A stretch of DNA of 64,000 nucleotides, taken from NCBI RefSeq assembly GCF_018364065.1, contig NZ_JAGZMO010000002.1, forward strand, positions 310,001-374,000. Direction: 5' to 3'. Positions 60,864-64,000 of the stretch are shown piece by piece; the first letter of the stretch is position 1; each line of letters starts with the position of its first letter. The notes below the pieces were generated by a model. That model was not told the origin of the DNA and did not search any database. It saw only the letters and a program-made list of their open reading frames with translations. The DNA is from Veillonella sp. (GTDB taxonomy: Bacteria; Bacillota; Negativicutes; Veillonellales; Veillonellaceae). A program made the position numbers and the translations under genes.

Positions 60864-61148
60864 ATGAACAAATACGAAGTCATGGTGATTGTGAAACCAG
60901 CCGAAGAAGAAGCAACTAACGCTGTAATTGAAAAAATTGAGGCTTTAATTGCACGTGTAGGCGGCACAGTAGAAAAGGTAGATCGTTGGGGCAAGCGTCG
61001 TCTTGCTTACGCAGTGAAAAAATTCACTGACGGTTTCTACGTATTGATCAACTTTGAAGCAGCTCCTGCTGAAATCAAAGAAATCGATCGTGTATTGAAA
61101 ATCAACGATGAAGTCCTTAAACACCTAATTGTTAAACACGGCAAGTAA
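60864..61148 (+). CDS. rpsF: Ribosomal protein S6
   Basis: A 94-aa S6, starting MNKYEVMVIVKPAEEEATNA and having WGKRRLAYAVKKFTDGFYVLINF and KINDEVLKHLIVK. It is a normal-length ribosomal protein that pairs with S18 in the 30S platform. AGGAGG upstream. First gene of rpsF-ssb-rpsR. Confidence 0.97.
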   Translation: MNKYEVMVIVKPAEEEATNAVIEKIEALIARVGGTVEKVDRWGKRRLAYAVKKFTDGFYVLINFEAAPAEIKEIDRVLKINDEVLKHLIVKHGK

Positions 61149-61165
61149 ACCCAGGAGGTTTAACT

Positions 61166-61567
61166 ATGAATTCAGTACAAATCTTAGGTAATTTAGTTCG
61201 TGACCCTGAAGTTCGTTATACATCTACAGGCAGACCGGTAGCGTCTTTCACTGTAGCTGCAACAAATACTTATATTGACAGAAGTACCAATGAAACAAAA
61301 GAACAAACCGCTTTTGTTAACTGTGTAGCCTGGGGTAAACTCGGGGAAGCGGCAGGCAGCCTTCGTAAAGGTAGCCGTTGCTTTGTAGAAGGTCGTATAA
61401 ATACTCGTTCGTACGAAACTGCAGACGGGCAAAAACGATATGTTACTGAAGTAGTAGCCAACTTCGTTGGCCAAGCATTAGATACTCAAAACGTTGAAAG
61501 CTTCGGCGGAGAGTCTTCTAATTTTGACAACTTTGGTGGCGGAAATGAAGAAAACATTCCGTTCTAA
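61166..61567 (+). CDS. ssb: Single-stranded DNA-binding protein
   Basis: A 133-aa SSB. The OB-fold part (1 to about 108) has VQILGNLVRDPEVRYTSTGR, TAFVNCVAWGKLGEAA and GSRCFVEGRINTRSYE. The short linker ends in ENIPF, the usual acidic tip (DDIPF-like) that recruits partners. The linker is short (about 15 residues). It stands between rpsF and rpsR in the standard order. Confidence 0.95.
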   Translation: MNSVQILGNLVRDPEVRYTSTGRPVASFTVAATNTYIDRSTNETKEQTAFVNCVAWGKLGEAAGSLRKGSRCFVEGRINTRSYETADGQKRYVTEVVANFVGQALDTQNVESFGGESSNFDNFGGGNEENIPF

Positions 61568-61606
61568 TGTTTAGGACTCCTACTAATTCGAAAAGGAGGA
61601 TTCACA

Positions 61607-61837
61607 ATGAGAAGAGATAGAGGCAGAAAGCCTAGAAGAAAAGTATGTAACTTCTGCGTTGATCATGTAGATCAAATCGACTATAAAGATATTGCTAAAC
61701 TTCGTCGTTTCACGACTGAACGCGGCAAAATTCTTCCACGCCGTATTTCCGGTACTTGTGCAAAACATCAGCGTAAATTGACATTAGCAATCAAACGCGC
61801 TCGTGCAATTGCATTGTTACCATTTACAGCAGAATAA
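61607..61837 (+). CDS. rpsR: Ribosomal protein S18
   Basis: A 76-aa S18: RKVCNFCVDHVDQIDYKD, RRFTTERGKILPRRISGTCAKHQRKL and the basic end. CNFC near the N-terminus is the paired-cysteine type (zinc-binding form). AAAGGAGG upstream. Confidence 0.97.
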   Translation: MRRDRGRKPRRKVCNFCVDHVDQIDYKDIAKLRRFTTERGKILPRRISGTCAKHQRKLTLAIKRARAIALLPFTAE

Positions 61838-61868
61838 GACTTTATAGTTTTATATGAAGTGAATGATT

Positions 61869-61898
61869 CCCGGTAACCGAAAGGTTGCCGGGTTTTTT
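61869..61898 (+). terminator. Terminator after rpsR
   Basis: CCCGGTAACC gaaa GGTTGCCGGG and six T. Confidence 0.92.
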
Positions 61899-61920
61899 AT
61901 TTGTATATGACCATTCGTTA

Positions 61921-62654
61921 TTATTGACAATTTTTTGCAGTAATAACATCGCTTTGGAGGATTTTTCCGTTTGGGGCATTTCTCCAACTAGTTAGTCCCA
62001 TATGCGGCTTTTGGTGGTCAGCACGATTATAAATAATTTCAGTAGCTGTATGTTTGGTAATGGCCCAGTGAAGCTTGTTTTGGACGGAAGCATAAAATAG
62101 TTGAGCCTCCTGACTATCTTTATTATAGTCAAAGCTACATTGCGCAAAGATATCAGTAATTTTTTGATAAAAGCGTCTTTCAGAAGCTCGAATTTCCCTG
62201 ATACGTTCTAATAGTTCGTCAAAATAGTCTTTGCCGAATGGGCGGCTATTTTTTAATAGCTCATCGTTAAGTGCGAATCCTTTGACAATATATTCTTTTA
62301 ACATATTTGTAGCCCATATACGGAATTGGGTAGCTTCCTTGCTATTAACTCGATAACCAACAGCAATAATGGCATCAAGGTTGTAGAATAAAACTTGATA
62401 AGTTTTTCCATCTTCGGCAGTATGTGCAAATTTTGCACATACTGAATTTTCTTCTAGTTCTTGGCTATCGAATATATTTTTCAGGTGTTTTGTTATCACT
62501 GATCTATCAACACCAAATAATTGGGCAATATCTTTTTGAGGCATCCAAAATGTATCATCTTTAAAAAGCACGTTTGTAGTAATGTTAGAACTACTTGATT
62601 GATAAATAATTACATCTCCTTGAGGATGCAATCCATCAAAAAAAAGAAAAACAT
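61921..62654 (-). pseudogene. RhuM family gene, frameshifted start and truncated end
   Basis: The 236-aa readable part matches the RhuM family: DVIIYQSSSSNITTNVLFKD, FWMPQKDIAQLFGVDRSVITKHLKNIF (helix-turn-helix-like), YNLDAIIAVGYRVNSKEATQFRIWA and HMGLTSWRN. Full RhuM proteins run about 100 residues further; here the text after LQSDVITAKN turns to CQ and a stop, directly against the rpsR terminator. At the start, the only good ribosome site (AGGAGG, 62665-62660) serves ATG 62654, which is out of frame with the body. One extra T in a run of eight (62638-62645) would join them. So it is either a dead gene or a phase-variable, truncated one. RhuM genes are often mobile. Confidence 0.75.
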
Positions 62655-62820
62655 ATAAACCTCCTATAAAAGCGCTTTATTTCTTTCAATAACATAAAAC
62701 ATTTGTTTGATTTAATTATAACATAAAGAAATAATTGAAGATAGTATAAACATGCTGTTACAATAGCATTATAGATATGAATAATATTATAGTATTAATA
62801 ATATATAGGGAGGGACAATT

Positions 62821-63642
62821 ATGAAGCATTTTATTACACCGGACGAATTGGCAGCGAAACAGCAAAATACAGTTATTTTAGATGTGCGTGGCCCGGAAGC
62901 GTATGCAAAAGGCCATATTGAAGGCGCTTTTGTTATGAGCTTAGATGGTGACTTATCCGGCCCGGTAGCTGAACACGGTGGTCGTCATCCATTACCGGAT
63001 ATGGCTGTTTTTGCTAAAAAGCTGGAAAGCTTCGGCATTACAAAAGAAAGTCACATCGTTATTTGCGACAGCTGGATTTTTTTGGCCGGCCGTCTTTGGT
63101 GGATGCTCCGCTATATTGGACTGGAAAATATTCAAGTGTTAAACGGTGGCATTGAACGTTGGGTAAAAGAAGGTCATCCAATTACAACAGAGCCGACTGT
63201 ATTACCTGAAAAAGCAAGTTTCTTGGATTACCGTTTACAGCCTCATATGTTTATGGGTCGTGCAGAAGTATTGGCTGCCAGTGAAGCGGGTGATCATGTT
63301 ATTATTGATGCGCGTGCCGGTGCTCGTTACGAAGGAAGCGTAATAGATACATTTGACGGCATGACCGGTCATATTCCGGGAGCCGTTAACTACTTCTGGG
63401 AAAATTGCTATACAGCAGATGGAGTTAAACTGGTAGAAGAATTAAAAGAAATGTTCAAGGATTTATTCACCACAAAGAAACCTATTGTTGCGTATTGCGG
63501 TTCCGGTATCACTGCCTGCCTTACTATGCTTGCCATGTATGAAGTGGGCATCGATGCTGCGCTGTATGTAGGCAGCTCCAGTGACTGGGTAACTTATGAT
63601 AACTTCCCAATTAAAACAGGGTGTGAATTTATAGCGGGATAA
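62821..63642 (+). CDS. Sulfurtransferase with two rhodanese domains
   Basis: A 273-aa thiosulfate or 3-mercaptopyruvate sulfurtransferase. The N-terminal rhodanese fold (about 1-130) has VILDVRGPEAYAKGHIEGAF and lacks the active Cys (ICDSWIF at the loop). The C-terminal domain (about 150-273) has VIIDARAGARYEG and the active-site loop YCGSGITACLTMLAM, whose first Cys carries the persulfide. The CGSG(I/V)TA loop is seen in SseA-type enzymes. It acts in cyanide detoxification or sulfur transfer. AGGGAGGGA is upstream. Single gene. Confidence 0.9.
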   Translation: MKHFITPDELAAKQQNTVILDVRGPEAYAKGHIEGAFVMSLDGDLSGPVAEHGGRHPLPDMAVFAKKLESFGITKESHIVICDSWIFLAGRLWWMLRYIGLENIQVLNGGIERWVKEGHPITTEPTVLPEKASFLDYRLQPHMFMGRAEVLAASEAGDHVIIDARAGARYEGSVIDTFDGMTGHIPGAVNYFWENCYTADGVKLVEELKEMFKDLFTTKKPIVAYCGSGITACLTMLAMYEVGIDAALYVGSSSDWVTYDNFPIKTGCEFIAG

Positions 63643-63722
63643 TGTCAGTAGAAGATACACAGTAATAGTTGGCTACTTTAAATAGTTATATATTATAAAG
63701 GGAGCAGCTATATATAATAAAC

Positions 63723-63757
63723 AAAGCCGGAGAGGAAATATCTTCTTCGGCTTTTAT
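63723..63757 (+). terminator. Terminator after the rhodanese gene
   Basis: AAAGCCG / CGGCTTT with an inner AGA/TCT pairing and T-rich end. Confidence 0.75.
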
Positions 63758-63823
63758 TTTATATCCACTGTGAGAGGATAAAAATAACGATGTAAAAGAC
63801 TGCAAAATATTTTAAAAAAGGGC

Positions 63824-64000
63824 TTGACGTGAGTCTCTAAAAAAGGTAAGATATATAACGTTCCCGCTGAAAGGACATAACAACAAAGCGTTGTTGAACA
63901 GCGGCTATATATGCATTTATATATAGTTGTAACTTTTAACGGTTTATTTTTAAAACTGCCGATCAGTTTTAAAAATAAAAAAGAACAAAAAAGTGCTTGA
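63824..64000 (+). promoter_or_regulatory. Strong promoter region, rRNA-operon style
   Basis: TTGACG (63824-63829), 17 bases, TAAGAT (63847-63852), preceded by AT-rich sequence. A perfect hairpin TTTTTAAAACTG ccgat CAGTTTTAAAAA (about 63949-63978) follows, and the window ends in GTGCTTGA, which resembles the start of a second GCTTGAC promoter. Tandem promoters of this kind commonly precede rRNA operons; the gene itself lies beyond the window. Confidence 0.5.

Overview
The window reads as a chromosome segment of a Veillonella-like member of the Negativicutes, that is, Firmicutes with an outer membrane. This is inferred from the low GC content, the Firmicute order rpmH-dnaA-dnaN-yaaA-recF-dciA-like-remB-gyrB, outer-membrane-type genes (an OmpH/Skp-like protein and an RND pump) and relics of sporulation genes (ytfI/ytfJ, spoIIIJ/jag). 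No similarity search was possible, so genus-level placement is a judgement from gene content and style. The replication origin lies near the middle (about 24.5-27 kb).

Left arm, 0-24 kb, mostly minus strand. It opens with the tail of a DUF1858 gene, an unknown gene, a small cupin, an M20 peptidase and OmpH/Skp. Next come the ytfJ/ytfI pair, an M23 peptidase, DUF4446, hydF, and parB-parA. Upstream of parA, a 1.1-kb gap holds five parS sites and a degenerate, cas-less CRISPR-like array (about 36-bp repeats, about 30-bp spacers). Then come metF, metH and the separate MetH reactivation-domain gene under a SAM-I riboswitch, then mnmE-mnmG-rsmG, then rpmH-rnpA-yidD-yidC-jag.

Origin and right arm, 24-49 kb, mostly plus strand: dnaA (with a very long linker), oriC, dnaN, yaaA, recF, a DUF721 gene, remB and gyrB. 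These are followed by an amino-acid permease, a transketolase-like dxs homologue behind a MerR-type promoter, a CNNM/CBS protein and a two-gene RND efflux operon. A striking cluster of seven DnaA boxes lies next to tRNA-Arg(CCU), 16 kb from oriC. After it come DUF1904, a YfcC-family transporter with a long structured leader and a partner M20 amidohydrolase, and a GltD-like flavoprotein.

Far right, 49-64 kb: patB/malY aminotransferase, a secreted DUF3298-type protein, ychF, and a TetR-HlyD-ABC-ABC efflux operon with two operator palindromes. Then an HxlR/SRPBCC pair, meso-DAP dehydrogenase, rpsF-ssb-rpsR, a broken rhuM gene and a two-domain rhodanese. The window closes in a promoter region of rRNA-operon style.

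The points most worth following are the orphan CRISPR-like array interleaved with parS sites, the distant DnaA-box cluster, the structured leader at 44.6 kb, the MerR-type promoter without a local regulator, and the many degenerate tandem repeats in leaders and trailers (units of 11, 17, 29, 33 and 44 bp).
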